64,000 bases of DNA from Bacteroides intestinalis (GTDB taxonomy: Bacteria; Bacteroidota; Bacteroidia; Bacteroidales; Bacteroidaceae): assembly GCF_003464595.1 (NCBI RefSeq), contig NZ_QRZF01000002.1, positions 230,052-294,051 on the forward strand, in the 5' to 3' direction. The notes beneath the pieces were generated by a model. The model made no database searches, was not told the DNA's origin, and saw only the letters and a list, made by a program, of their open reading frames with translations. Shown piece by piece: positions 16,179 to 25,121 of the stretch. The position numbers were made by a program, and so were the translations under genes. Positions within the stretch are counted from its first letter, which is position 1. Each line of letters starts with the position of its first letter.

Positions 16179-18317
16179 ATGGCAACATTACAAAACATTC
16201 GGTCTAAAGGACCCTTATTGGTGATTGTTATTGGTTTGGCGCTGTTCGCTTTCATTGCAGGAGATGCTTGGAAGGTATTGCAGCCACACCAGTCACATGA
16301 TGTAGGAGAGGTTAACGGAGAGGCACTTTCCGCTCAGGATTATCAGAGCTTGGTAGAAGAATATACTGAAGTTGTGAAATTCTCGAGAGGTACAAGCGCA
16401 CTTACCGATGAAGAAAACAATCAGATTAAAGATGAAGTTTGGAGAAACTACGTTAACAATAAGTTGATTGAAAACGAAGCGAAGAAACTTGGTATTTCAG
16501 TCTCTAAAGCAGAAATTCAGGCAATCATCGATGCAGGTGTACACCCGATGCTGCAACAAACTCCGTTCCGTAACCCGCAAACCGGTGCTTTTGATAAAGA
16601 TATGTTGAAGAAGTTCCTGGTGGATTACTCTAAGATGAATACAGCCCAGATGCCGGCACAGTACGCTGAATATTATCAGTCTATGTACAAGTTCTGGTCT
16701 TTCCTGGAAAAACAACTGATTCAGACTCGTCTGGCAGAGAAATATCAGGCTTTGGTTTCCAAGTCTCTTTTCTCTAATCCGGTAGAGGCTCAGGTTGCTT
16801 TCGATGCAAGAGTAGATCAATCAGATTTGTTGCTGGCTGCTATTCCTTATTCTTCTATTGAAGATTCAACAGTAACCATCACAGATGCAGACCTGAAAGC
16901 TGCTTACGACAAGAAGAAAGAACAATTCAGACAATATGTAGAAACTCGTAACATCAAGTTCATTGATGTACAGGTAACTGCAAGTCCTGAGGATAGAAAT
17001 GCTATCCAAGAGGAAGTTATGGAATATACAGAACAGCTTGCAGGTACTCCGGGTGATTATTCTACTCTGGTTCGTGCAGCAGGTTCAGAAGTTCCTTATA
17101 TTGATTTGTATTATACTTCTAAGGCATTGCCTACTGATGTAGTTGCTCGTCTGGACTCTGTTGCCGTAGGTGGCGTATATGGTCCTTACTACAATGCAAC
17201 AGATAATACAATCAATTCATTCAAGAAATTGGCTACAGCTTCTATGCCGGACTCTGTTCAGTATCGTCAGATACAGGTAGTGGCTGAGGATGCTGCTAAG
17301 ACCAAGGTTTTGGCTGACAGTATCTATACTGCTATCAAGGGTGGTGCTGACTTTGCAGAGATTGCTAAGAAGTACGGTCAGACAGGTGAGTCTACCTGGA
17401 TTTCTTCTGCTAACTATGAAGGTGCACAGTTGGATGGTGACAATCTGAAGTATGTGAATACTGTTACTACTCTTGGTAAGAATGAAATGGCTAACCTTTC
17501 TTTGGCACAGGCAAACATTATCTTGCAGGTAATGGATAAGAAAGCTGTTAAAGATAAATATAAGGTAGCTGTTATCAAGCGTCCGGTAGAATTCAGTAAG
17601 GAAACTTATGGTAAGGCATACAATGATTTCAGCCAGTTTATCGCTGCTAATCCGACTTTGGAAAAGATGGTAGCTAATGCTGAAGATGCAGGATATAAAC
17701 TGTTGGATAGAAATGACTTGTATAGCTCTGAGCATGGTATCGGTAGTATCAGAGGTACTAAGGAAGCTTTAAGATGGGCTTTCTCTGCAAAACCAGGTGA
17801 AGTATCCGGTTTGTATGAATGTGGTGAAAGCGACCGTATGTTGGTTGTAGCTGTGTCTGCTATTATTCCGGAAGGTTACCGTCCGTTGGCTTTGGTAAAA
17901 GACCAATTGAGACTGGAATTGATCCGTGACAAGAAAGCTGAGAAGATCATGGCTGATATGAAAGCTGTCGGTGCAACTTCATTCGACCAATACAAATCTA
18001 TGGCTGAAGCAGTAAGCGACTCTGTGAAGCACGTGACTTTTGCAGCTCCTGCTTATGTTCCGGCATTACGTGCCAGCGAACCGTTGGTAGGTGCCTATGC
18101 ATCTATTGCTGAACTGAATAAACTGAGTGCTCCGATTAAAGGTAATGGCGGTGTATTCGTTCTTCAGCCGTATGCTAAAGAAAAGTTGAATGAGACTTTC
18201 AATCAGGAAACAGAAGAAGCTACGTTGCAGAATATGCATGCCCGCATGGCAAGTCAGTTCCTCAACGACCTGTATCTGAAGGCTGATGTGAAAGACAGTC
18301 GTTATTTGTTCTTCTAA
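16179..18317 (+). CDS. PpiD/SurA-like periplasmic peptidyl-prolyl isomerase
   Basis: A 712-residue foldase anchored by one N-terminal membrane helix (LLVIVIGLALFAFIAGDAW), with a SurA-N-like chaperone region (residues c.35-200, DYQSLVEEY...) and a parvulin PPIase domain (c.345-450, VQYRQIQVVAEDAA ... GGADFAEIAKKYGQ ... WIS). It folds outer membrane and secreted proteins in the periplasm. It is the last gene of the coaX envelope block; the gap of 120 bases before it contains TATCTTCG, a near match to the promoter element. A clear terminator follows. Confidence 0.9.
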   Translation: MATLQNIRSKGPLLVIVIGLALFAFIAGDAWKVLQPHQSHDVGEVNGEALSAQDYQSLVEEYTEVVKFSRGTSALTDEENNQIKDEVWRNYVNNKLIENEAKKLGISVSKAEIQAIIDAGVHPMLQQTPFRNPQTGAFDKDMLKKFLVDYSKMNTAQMPAQYAEYYQSMYKFWSFLEKQLIQTRLAEKYQALVSKSLFSNPVEAQVAFDARVDQSDLLLAAIPYSSIEDSTVTITDADLKAAYDKKKEQFRQYVETRNIKFIDVQVTASPEDRNAIQEEVMEYTEQLAGTPGDYSTLVRAAGSEVPYIDLYYTSKALPTDVVARLDSVAVGGVYGPYYNATDNTINSFKKLATASMPDSVQYRQIQVVAEDAAKTKVLADSIYTAIKGGADFAEIAKKYGQTGESTWISSANYEGAQLDGDNLKYVNTVTTLGKNEMANLSLAQANIILQVMDKKAVKDKYKVAVIKRPVEFSKETYGKAYNDFSQFIAANPTLEKMVANAEDAGYKLLDRNDLYSSEHGIGSIRGTKEALRWAFSAKPGEVSGLYECGESDRMLVVAVSAIIPEGYRPLALVKDQLRLELIRDKKAEKIMADMKAVGATSFDQYKSMAEAVSDSVKHVTFAAPAYVPALRASEPLVGAYASIAELNKLSAPIKGNGGVFVLQPYAKEKLNETFNQETEEATLQNMHARMASQFLNDLYLKADVKDSRYLFF

Positions 18318-18342
18318 GAATTTACAGAATAATAATATAAGA

Positions 18343-18376
18343 AAAGCCGTTTGATGTAATATCAGACGGCTTTTTC
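18343..18376 (+). terminator. rho-independent terminator after the PpiD-like gene
   Basis: AAAGCCGT (18343-18350) and ACGGCTTT (18366-18373) form the outer stem, TGAT/ATCA the inner one, followed by TTTTCTTT. Confidence 0.85.
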
Positions 18377-18433
18377 TTTAGGGGCTGTATCTCATTTTCT
18401 GTGTCTGTAATTGCCTTTATGCAACTTTATTCC

Positions 18434-18441
18434 TACCTTTG
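18434..18441 (+). promoter_or_regulatory. -7 promoter element for rlmN
   Basis: TACCTTTG matches TAnnTTTG and lies 33 bases before the rlmN ATG. Confidence 0.6.
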
Positions 18442-18473
18442 CAAAGATAAATTGGATAGATTGATAGATAATT

Positions 18474-19514
18474 ATGCCGAAACAAACTCTTTTAGGACTA
18501 ACACTCACTGAATTGCAAGAGGCGGTGAAGAGACTGGGAATGCCCGGATTTGCCGCTAAGCAGATAGCTTCATGGCTGTATGACAAGAAAGTGAATTCCA
18601 TAGATGACATGACCAACTTGTCGTTAAAACACCGGGACCTTCTGAAAGATGTCTATGAAGTGGGAGCAGATGCACCTGTGGAAGCTATGCGCTCGGTGGA
18701 TGGTACGGTGAAATACTTGTATCGGGCAGGGGATAAACATTTTGTTGAAGCGGTTTACATTCCGGATGAAGACCGTGCCACACTTTGTGTTTCGTCCCAG
18801 GTGGGATGCAAGATGAATTGCAAATTCTGTATGACAGGCAAGCAGGGCTTTACCGCTAACCTGACTGCCAACCAAATTATCAATCAGATCAATTCTCTCC
18901 CTGAAAGGGACAAGCTGACCAATGTGGTAATGATGGGTATGGGAGAACCTCTGGATAATCTGGATGAGGTACTGAAAGCTTTGGAAATTATGACTGCTTC
19001 CTATGGGTATGGATGGAGTCCTAAACGGATTACTCTTTCTACAGTTGGTCTGCGCAAAGGTTTTCAACGCTTTATAGAGGAATCTGAGTGCCATCTGGCC
19101 GTCAGCCTACATTCTCCGGTTGCTTTGCAGCGCCGGGAATTGATGCCTGCCGAGAAGGCTTTCTCCATTACAGAAATGGTAGACTTGTTAAAAAACTATG
19201 ATTTTAGTAAACAGCGTAGACTATCTTTTGAATATATTGTTTTTAAGGGCGTGAATGATTCGTTGCTCTATGCTAAAGAATTATTGAAACTCTTGCGCGG
19301 GCTGGATTGCCGTATCAATCTAATTCGTTTTCATGCCATTCCCGGGGTAGACCTGGAAGGGGCGGATATGGAAACGATGACTAAACTCCGTGATTACCTG
19401 ACTTCCCACGGTTTGTTTACTACGATACGTGCTTCCAGAGGTGAAGATATATTCGCTGCCTGTGGTATGCTTTCTACTGCCAAACAGGAAGAGAATAAAC
19501 AAGAATTAATATAA
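18474..19514 (+). CDS. rlmN: dual-specificity 23S rRNA/tRNA adenine-C2 methyltransferase
   Basis: A 346-residue radical SAM enzyme that methylates C2 of A2503 in 23S rRNA and of A37 in some tRNAs. The radical SAM cluster motif CxxxCxxC is at C112, C116 and C119 (CKMNCKFCMTGKQGF); MGMGEPLDNLDEV binds SAM; the conserved methyl-carrying cysteine is in FAACGML near the C-terminus. N-terminal residues 1-95 form the accessory domain. Length and order are normal for RlmN. It has its own promoter element and stands between two terminator/promoter boundaries. Confidence 0.96.
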   Translation: MPKQTLLGLTLTELQEAVKRLGMPGFAAKQIASWLYDKKVNSIDDMTNLSLKHRDLLKDVYEVGADAPVEAMRSVDGTVKYLYRAGDKHFVEAVYIPDEDRATLCVSSQVGCKMNCKFCMTGKQGFTANLTANQIINQINSLPERDKLTNVVMMGMGEPLDNLDEVLKALEIMTASYGYGWSPKRITLSTVGLRKGFQRFIEESECHLAVSLHSPVALQRRELMPAEKAFSITEMVDLLKNYDFSKQRRLSFEYIVFKGVNDSLLYAKELLKLLRGLDCRINLIRFHAIPGVDLEGADMETMTKLRDYLTSHGLFTTIRASRGEDIFAACGMLSTAKQEENKQELI

Positions 19515-19552
19515 ATTATTAACTTTGGCTCGGATGATATACGTATTCTTCG

Positions 19553-19560
19553 TAGTTTTG
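19553..19560 (+). promoter_or_regulatory. -7 promoter element for the DUF4837 gene
   Basis: TAGTTTTG matches TAnnTTTG, 24 bases before ATG 19584. Confidence 0.5.
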
Positions 19561-19583
19561 TAAAAACATTAACTGGTAAGTAT

Positions 19584-20645
19584 ATGAGAAAGCACCTGTT
19601 TTATCTAAGTTTAGCTCTTGTAGCAATAGCCTTTTCCGCATGTAGTAGCGGTAAGAAGGGCGTGTTTGGTGCGACTTCAAGTGGTCGTGCGTATGAAATC
19701 CTGGTAGTAGTAGATCCAGCTATGTGGGAACGTCCTGCCGGTAGGGCGCTTTATGATGTACTTGATACGGATGTGCCGGGGCTTCCCCAGTCTGAGCGTT
19801 CATTCCGCATGATGTACACTTCTCCGGCAAATTATGATGCTACATTAAAGCTGATTCGCAATATTATCATTGCTGATGTGCAGGATATTTATACTCAGCC
19901 TAAATTTAAATATGCGAAGGATGTATATGCATCTCCGCAGACTATCCTGACGATACAGGCTCCTGATGAAGCTTCATTCGAGACATTTGTGACGGAAAAC
20001 AAGCAGACCATTATTGATTTCTTTACGCGTGCAGAGATGAACCGTCAGATTGCACAGCTGGAAAAGAAACATAATGATTATGTGACGACAAAGGTAAAGA
20101 GTATGTTTGATTGTGATATATGGGTACCGGGAGAGCTTTCTTCCACCAAGCAAGGAGAAAACTTCTTCTGGGCAGGTACGAATGCAGCTACCGCTGATCA
20201 GAACTTTGTCATTTACTCTTTCCCTTATAGAGACAAGAATACTTTTACCAAGGAGTATTTTGTGCAGATGCGTGACTCTGTTATGAAAGCTAACATTCCG
20301 GGTGCTAAGGAAGGTATGTATATGGCTACTGATACCTTGATGACTGATGTACGTCCTCTCAACATTCAAGGAGAATATGCACTGGAAGCTCGTGGCTTGT
20401 GGCGTATGAAAGGTGATTTTATGGGTGGTCCGTATGTATCGCACATGCGTCTGGATCCGGTGAACCAGCGTATCATTGTTGTAGAAGCCTTCATTTATTC
20501 ACCTGATAAACTGAAACGCAATCTGATGCGTCAGATGGAAGCATCTCTTTATACATTGAGAGTTCCGGGTGATAAGCAGACAGGTGCAGAGATACCATTG
20601 GGGGTGAAGAAAGAGCAAGCTCAAACTGCTGATCAAGAAAAATAA
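19584..20645 (+). CDS. DUF4837 family lipoprotein
   Basis: A 353-residue lipoprotein: signal sequence with lipobox FSAC (cysteine at about residue 20), then the DUF4837 pattern (YEILVVVDPAMWERPAGRAL, LPQSERSFRM, and NYDATLKLIRNIIIADVQ). Bacteroidetes-specific, exported to the periplasm, function not established. Predicted alternating alpha/beta with a helical middle. It stands alone between rlmN and a long hairpin repeat, with its own promoter element, and does not look co-transcribed with pdxA. Confidence 0.85.
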   Translation: MRKHLFYLSLALVAIAFSACSSGKKGVFGATSSGRAYEILVVVDPAMWERPAGRALYDVLDTDVPGLPQSERSFRMMYTSPANYDATLKLIRNIIIADVQDIYTQPKFKYAKDVYASPQTILTIQAPDEASFETFVTENKQTIIDFFTRAEMNRQIAQLEKKHNDYVTTKVKSMFDCDIWVPGELSSTKQGENFFWAGTNAATADQNFVIYSFPYRDKNTFTKEYFVQMRDSVMKANIPGAKEGMYMATDTLMTDVRPLNIQGEYALEARGLWRMKGDFMGGPYVSHMRLDPVNQRIIVVEAFIYSPDKLKRNLMRQMEASLYTLRVPGDKQTGAEIPLGVKKEQAQTADQEK

Positions 20646-20685
20646 TATTGAGAATGTATAAGGAGAATCATTATTGAAGAAATAT

Positions 20686-20765
20686 TTTTCATCCGCAGAT
20701 TACGCGGATAACGCAGATTGGGATTTTAATGAATCTGTGTAATCCGCGTAATCTGCGGATGAAAA
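20686..20765. repeat. long imperfect hairpin repeat (CCGCAGATTACGCGG type)
   Basis: Left arm 20686-20719 and right arm 20732-20765 are reverse complements with only a few mismatches over about 33 bp (CATCCGCAGATTACGCGGAT at its outer end) around a 12-base loop. It fills most of the gap between the DUF4837 gene and pdxA. Looks like a mobile REP-type repeat of Bacteroides; could also stop transcription. Confidence 0.85.
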
Positions 20766-20823
20766 GTTATCACTGGGACTCCTGACGCATCCTCATCTAA
20801 AAATGATATATATATATTGAAAA

Positions 20824-21921
20824 ATGGAAGATAATAAAATAAGAGTCGGCATTACACAAGGAGATATAAACGGCGTGGGTTATGAGGTTATTTTGAAGAC
20901 ATTCTCTGACCCTGTTATGTTGGAACTGTGTACACCTATTATTTATGGTTCGCCTAAAGTGGCTGCTTATCATCGTAAGTCACTCGATTTGCCGACAAAC
21001 TTCAGTATCGTGAATTCTGCTGCAGAAGCGGTTCATAACCGTCTGAGCGTAGTGAACTGTACGGATGATGAAGTGAAGGTGGAATTTTCGAAAGCAGATC
21101 CCGAAGCCGGAAAGGCTGCACTCGGAGCACTGGAAAGAGCTATTGAAGAATACAAGGAGGGGCTGGTCGATGTGATTGTTACTGCTCCTATCAATAAGCA
21201 TACCATTCAGTCGGAGACTTTTGCATTTCCCGGTCATACGGAATATATAGAAGAACGTTTGGGCGATGGTGCCAGGTCACTGATGATTCTGATGAAAGAT
21301 GATTTTCGGGTGGCTTTGGTTACAGGGCATATTCCTGTCAGCCAGATTGCATCGACTATAACGAAAGAACTGATACAGGAGAAATTAGCTATCTTCAATC
21401 ATTCATTAAAGCAGGATTTTGCTATCGGTGCACCGCGTATAGCTGTGCTTTCTCTGAACCCGCATGCGGGCGACGAAGGATTGCTGGGAAAAGAAGAGGA
21501 AGAGATTATTATTCCGGCATTGAAAGAAATGGCTGCAAAAGGCATATTGTGCTATGGTCCATATCCGGCTGACGGTTTCATGGGTTCAGGTAATTTCACT
21601 CATTTCGATGGAGTGCTTGCCATGTACCACGATCAGGGATTGGCTCCGTTCAAGGCGCTGGCAATGGATGAAGGTGTGAACTATACTGCCGGATTGCCCG
21701 TGATACGTACTTCACCGGCTCATGGTACTGCCTATGATATTGCAGGAAAAGGATTGGCCAGTGAGGACTCTTTCCGTCAGGCCATTTATGTGGCTATCGA
21801 TGTATTCCGTAATCGCCTGCGCGATAAGGAAGCACATGCCAACCCCTTACGAAAACAATATTACGAAAAGCGTGATGACAGCGATAAGCTGAAACTCGAT
21901 AGTGTGGAAGAAGATTTATAG
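20824..21921 (+). CDS. pdxA: 4-hydroxythreonine-4-phosphate dehydrogenase
   Basis: A 365-residue enzyme of pyridoxal phosphate synthesis (DXP-dependent route), oxidising 4-phosphohydroxy-threonine with NAD. Conserved pieces are GDINGVGYEVI at the N-terminus, APINKHTI..FPGHTEYI (metal-binding histidine), LSLNPHAGDEG, FDGVLAMYHDQG (second metal histidine), and TSPAHGTAYDIAGKG (third). Length is slightly above the usual 330 because of a charged C-terminal tail. The next gene starts two bases after its stop, showing a tight operon with the sigma-54 activator. Confidence 0.95.
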   Translation: MEDNKIRVGITQGDINGVGYEVILKTFSDPVMLELCTPIIYGSPKVAAYHRKSLDLPTNFSIVNSAAEAVHNRLSVVNCTDDEVKVEFSKADPEAGKAALGALERAIEEYKEGLVDVIVTAPINKHTIQSETFAFPGHTEYIEERLGDGARSLMILMKDDFRVALVTGHIPVSQIASTITKELIQEKLAIFNHSLKQDFAIGAPRIAVLSLNPHAGDEGLLGKEEEEIIIPALKEMAAKGILCYGPYPADGFMGSGNFTHFDGVLAMYHDQGLAPFKALAMDEGVNYTAGLPVIRTSPAHGTAYDIAGKGLASEDSFRQAIYVAIDVFRNRLRDKEAHANPLRKQYYEKRDDSDKLKLDSVEEDL

Positions 21922-21922
21922 A

Positions 21923-23167
21923 ATGACAAAAGCGGAAATACAACAAGTAAAATTACGATTCGGCATCATTGGTAACAATGAAGCATTGATGCGTGCGATA
22001 GATGTTGCCATTCAGGTAGCGCCTACCGACCTGTCTGTACTGATAACCGGAGAAAGTGGTGTGGGTAAGGAGAGCTTTCCCCAGATCATTCATCAATACA
22101 GTAGGCGTAAGCACGGTCAGTACATTGCTGTGAACTGTGGTGCCATCCCCGAAGGAACCATTGACTCGGAATTATTCGGTCACGAGAAAGGAGCCTTTAC
22201 CGGTGCCATCGGTGAGCGGAAAGGATACTTTGGTGAGGCGGATGGTGGAACAATCTTCCTGGATGAAGTGGGAGAATTGCCTTTGCCTACGCAGGCTCGA
22301 CTGCTCCGGGTACTCGAGAGTGGTGAGTTTCTAAAAGTCGGTTCGTCTAAGGTGCAGAAAACCAATGTGCGCATTGTGGCAGCTACTAATGTTAATTTGA
22401 CACAGGCCATTTCCGAGGGACGTTTCCGTGAAGATTTGTATTACCGTTTGAATACTGTACCTATTCAGGTACCCCCTCTGCGTGAGCGTGGAGAGGATGC
22501 ATTCCTGTTATTCCGTAAGTTTGCCTCAGATTTTGCTGAAAAGTATCGTATGCCTGCCATCCAGTTGACGGAAGATGCTAAGCAATTATTGATTTCTTAT
22601 TCATGGCCCGGTAATGTACGGCAGTTAAAGAATATCACGGAACAGATTTCCATCATTGAAACTAACCGTGAAATCAATGCTGCCATTTTGAGTGGATACC
22701 TGCCGGCGCAGAATAGTATGCAACGCCTTCCCGCTTTGTTTGGTGTGAAGGAATCCAAGAGTTTTGAAAGTGAGCGGGAAATCCTGTATCAGGTTCTTTT
22801 CGATATGCGCCAGGATGTGACGGAATTGAAAAAGCTGGTGCATGAGATCATGACTGAACGTGGGAAAGCTGCTGCTCCGGCTGTGCCTGCTACTTATTTC
22901 GCCCAACCGCCTGCTGTGGTAACTCCGGTTTCTCAGAGTGTGCCTACCATCATTCATCCTTCCATAAAGTCGTCTCATGATATTGATGATGACATACAAG
23001 ACACGGAAGAATATGTGGAAGAATCTCTCTCCTTGGATGAAGTGGAGAAAGAAATGATACGAAAAGCCTTGGAAAAGCATCATGGTAAACGCAAGAGTGC
23101 GGCAAAGGATCTGAATATTTCCGAGCGTACCTTATATAGAAAGATTAAAGAATATGGATTGGATTAA
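21923..23167 (+). CDS. sigma-54 interacting transcription activator without receiver domain
   Basis: A 414-residue bacterial enhancer-binding protein. The AAA+ domain fills residues c.10-250: Walker A GESGVGKE, sigma-54 contact loop GAFTGA, Walker B GGTIFLDEVGELP, the arginine-finger region and WPGNVRQLKN. The C-terminal Fis-type helix-turn-helix is GKRKSAAKDLNISERTLYRKIKEYG. There is no N-terminal receiver or GAF domain, so activity must be set by level or partners. ATG 21923 is chosen over GTG 21902, which would overlap pdxA. It lies in a run with pdxA, lptE and secG, an arrangement I associate with Bacteroides genomes. Confidence 0.92.
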   Translation: MTKAEIQQVKLRFGIIGNNEALMRAIDVAIQVAPTDLSVLITGESGVGKESFPQIIHQYSRRKHGQYIAVNCGAIPEGTIDSELFGHEKGAFTGAIGERKGYFGEADGGTIFLDEVGELPLPTQARLLRVLESGEFLKVGSSKVQKTNVRIVAATNVNLTQAISEGRFREDLYYRLNTVPIQVPPLRERGEDAFLLFRKFASDFAEKYRMPAIQLTEDAKQLLISYSWPGNVRQLKNITEQISIIETNREINAAILSGYLPAQNSMQRLPALFGVKESKSFESEREILYQVLFDMRQDVTELKKLVHEIMTERGKAAAPAVPATYFAQPPAVVTPVSQSVPTIIHPSIKSSHDIDDDIQDTEEYVEESLSLDEVEKEMIRKALEKHHGKRKSAAKDLNISERTLYRKIKEYGLD

Positions 23168-23681
23168 AAAAATAGCTTCGACAGCATTGTTGTTGAGCGT
23201 GTTACTGATAGTAAATTCGTGTAGTATTAAAGTAGGACTGGCACCGATTAGTTCGATTGATTACTCCAAGGTAAAAACAGTTTCGATAGCTGATTTCCAG
23301 AATCGTGCAGAGTATGTTTATGCTCCGCTGGCTACTGAATTTAATCAGGGATTGAAAGATTTGTTCATACGTCAGACCCGCTTATCACTTGTGAATGGCA
23401 ATGCCGATATTGAAATTGATGGCGAGATTACCGGTTATAATCAATATAACGAAGCGGTGGATGCCAGTGGATATTCTTCAAAAGTAAAAGTCACCTTGAC
23501 TGTGAAGGTTTCTTTTGTGAATAATACGGATCACAAAGACGATTTTACTGACCAACAATTCTCCGCTTTCCAGACTTATGACTCTTCCAAATTGCTGACC
23601 GAAGTACAGGATGAGTTAATAAAACTGATGGTGAAAGACATAACGGAACAAATATTTAACGCAACCGTAGCTAACTGGTAG
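23154..23681 (+). CDS. lptE: LPS assembly lipoprotein LptE
   Basis: A 175-residue lipoprotein with lipobox VNSC (cysteine at residue 23) and a LptE-like body: CSIKVGLAPISSIDYSKVKTVSI in outline, a helix with FNQGLKDLFIRQTRLSLV, strands around ADIEIDGEITGY, and a C-terminal helix. In the outer membrane LptE plugs the LptD barrel for LPS insertion. The start overlaps the end of the sigma-54 activator gene by 14 bases. Together with lptC at 14136 it indicates a split LPS transport set. Confidence 0.85.
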   Translation: MDWIKKIASTALLLSVLLIVNSCSIKVGLAPISSIDYSKVKTVSIADFQNRAEYVYAPLATEFNQGLKDLFIRQTRLSLVNGNADIEIDGEITGYNQYNEAVDASGYSSKVKVTLTVKVSFVNNTDHKDDFTDQQFSAFQTYDSSKLLTEVQDELIKLMVKDITEQIFNATVANW

Positions 23682-23689
23682 GAGTAGGA

Positions 23690-24589
23690 ATGACGCCTGT
23701 ACATTTGCAACAATGGATACAGCATCCCGAGGCGTTGAACCGGGATACCTTATACGAACTTCGTACGTTGGTAACCCGCTATCCTTACTTTCAGTCCCTG
23801 CGTTTGCTCTATCTCAAGAACCTCTATGTGCTGCACGATATTAACTTCGGTGCAGAATTACGTAAGGCCGTACTGTATGTATCGGACCGCCGTGTATTGT
23901 TTTATCTGATTGAAGGTGACCGATATGCCCTTCATCCTCATACTTCAGAATCTGTTGTCGGGAAAGAGCTGGAGGAAGAGCCGAGTATCGACCGTACCCT
24001 TTCATTAATAGACGCTTTCCTTGCTACTGTGCCGGAAGAACATTCTCAGACGACAGAGTTGGATTACGCAATGGATTATACCGCCTATCTGATGCAGGAT
24101 GATGAAGATACGGACGAGGCAGATACATCATCGACTGTTCCGGTGGAAGTACCCAAGTTGCGTGGACAGGATTTGATAGACGGATTTATCCGGCAGAGTG
24201 AAACTGAGGAAGGCATCAGCTTGAAGTTGCTGAAAGAGGAAAATCCGCTTCTACTTCCATTGATTGAGGAGGAAGAGGACGAAGTCGAAGAAGAAACACC
24301 GGTTGTAACCGAAGAGATTCCTCCGCCCACAGAGGTAGAAACAGAGCAGGAAGATGATTCCGAAGATACGGATACTGATGAAGAGACGACTCCTAAATCA
24401 GCTTCGGATGAGTTGGATGACAGTTGCTTTACTGAAACTTTGGCGAAAATTTATATCAAACAGCGCCGATATGACAAGGCTCTTGAAATTATTAAAAAAT
24501 TAAGTTTGAATTATCCAAAAAAAAATGCTTACTTTGCAGACCAAATCAGATTTTTGGAGAAATTGATTATTAACGCTAAATCAAAATAA
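23690..24589 (+). CDS. acidic TPR-containing protein
   Basis: A 299-residue protein without signal peptide. The N-terminal part (c.1-90) is helical and basic-aromatic; residues c.195-240 are a very acidic, proline- and threonine-rich linker (long runs of E and D); the C-terminus (c.245-295) forms a TPR-like helix pair (FTETLAKIYIKQRRYDKALEI in outline). The family has no known function. Lies eight bases after lptE and four before secG, so it belongs to this operon and may link translocase or envelope assembly, which is inference from position. Confidence 0.8.
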   Translation: MTPVHLQQWIQHPEALNRDTLYELRTLVTRYPYFQSLRLLYLKNLYVLHDINFGAELRKAVLYVSDRRVLFYLIEGDRYALHPHTSESVVGKELEEEPSIDRTLSLIDAFLATVPEEHSQTTELDYAMDYTAYLMQDDEDTDEADTSSTVPVEVPKLRGQDLIDGFIRQSETEEGISLKLLKEENPLLLPLIEEEEDEVEEETPVVTEEIPPPTEVETEQEDDSEDTDTDEETTPKSASDELDDSCFTETLAKIYIKQRRYDKALEIIKKLSLNYPKKNAYFADQIRFLEKLIINAKSK

Positions 24590-24593
24590 CAAA

Positions 24594-24980
24594 ATGTATT
24601 TATTCTTAGTTATCTTAATGGTGGTTGCATCTTTGCTGATGTGCTTCATTGTATTGATTCAAAATTCCAAAGGAGGCGGTTTAGCATCCGGCTTTTCTTC
24701 TTCCAATCAGATTATGGGTGTGCGCAAGACTACTGACTTTCTGGAAAAAGGAACATGGTTCTTGGCAGGATTCATGGTCGTAATGAGTATTGCTACTGCT
24801 TATGTGGTTCCTACTTCTTCCGGTAAGGGAGGCGATGTGATTCTGGAGCAAGCTCAAAAAGAAGAAAAGACCAATCCGTATAACATGCCTACTGGTACAG
24901 CTGCTCCGCAGACAGAAGCTCCTGCTACAACAGAAACTCCTGCAACAACTGCTCCGGCTGCTGAAGATTCAGCTAACTAA
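24594..24980 (+). CDS. secG: preprotein translocase subunit SecG
   Basis: A 128-residue inner membrane protein of the SecYEG channel. Two membrane helices (residues c.2-24 and 55-75) flank the conserved NSKGGGLASGFSSSNQIMGVRKTTDFLEKGTW loop, given here in outline, which is the SecG signature. The C-terminal tail is a low-complexity alanine/threonine/proline/glutamate stretch as in other Bacteroidetes SecG proteins. Start follows the TPR gene by four bases. A weak terminator follows at 25030. Confidence 0.93.
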   Translation: MYLFLVILMVVASLLMCFIVLIQNSKGGGLASGFSSSNQIMGVRKTTDFLEKGTWFLAGFMVVMSIATAYVVPTSSGKGGDVILEQAQKEEKTNPYNMPTGTAAPQTEAPATTETPATTAPAAEDSAN

Positions 24981-25029
24981 AGCTAAGCGCGGATGATCCC
25001 GCAAAAGAAATAAGAAAGAGGTTGATGCC

Positions 25030-25056
25030 GAAAAGGTGTCAGCCTTTTTTCTTTTT
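25030..25056 (+). terminator. weak terminator after secG
   Basis: AAAAGG and CCTTTT arms enclose a short loop and are followed by TTTCTTTTT. Confidence 0.5.
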
Positions 25057-25070
25057 ATGACGGATTTAAC

Positions 25071-25078
25071 TACCTTTG
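25071..25078 (+). promoter_or_regulatory. -7 promoter element for the MFS gene
   Basis: TACCTTTG matches TAnnTTTG; the ATG of the MFS gene is 43 bases further on. Confidence 0.6.
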
Positions 25079-25121
25079 TCGGGATTATGCAGTCTGACTA
25101 ATAATTAATCTAAATAGTACA

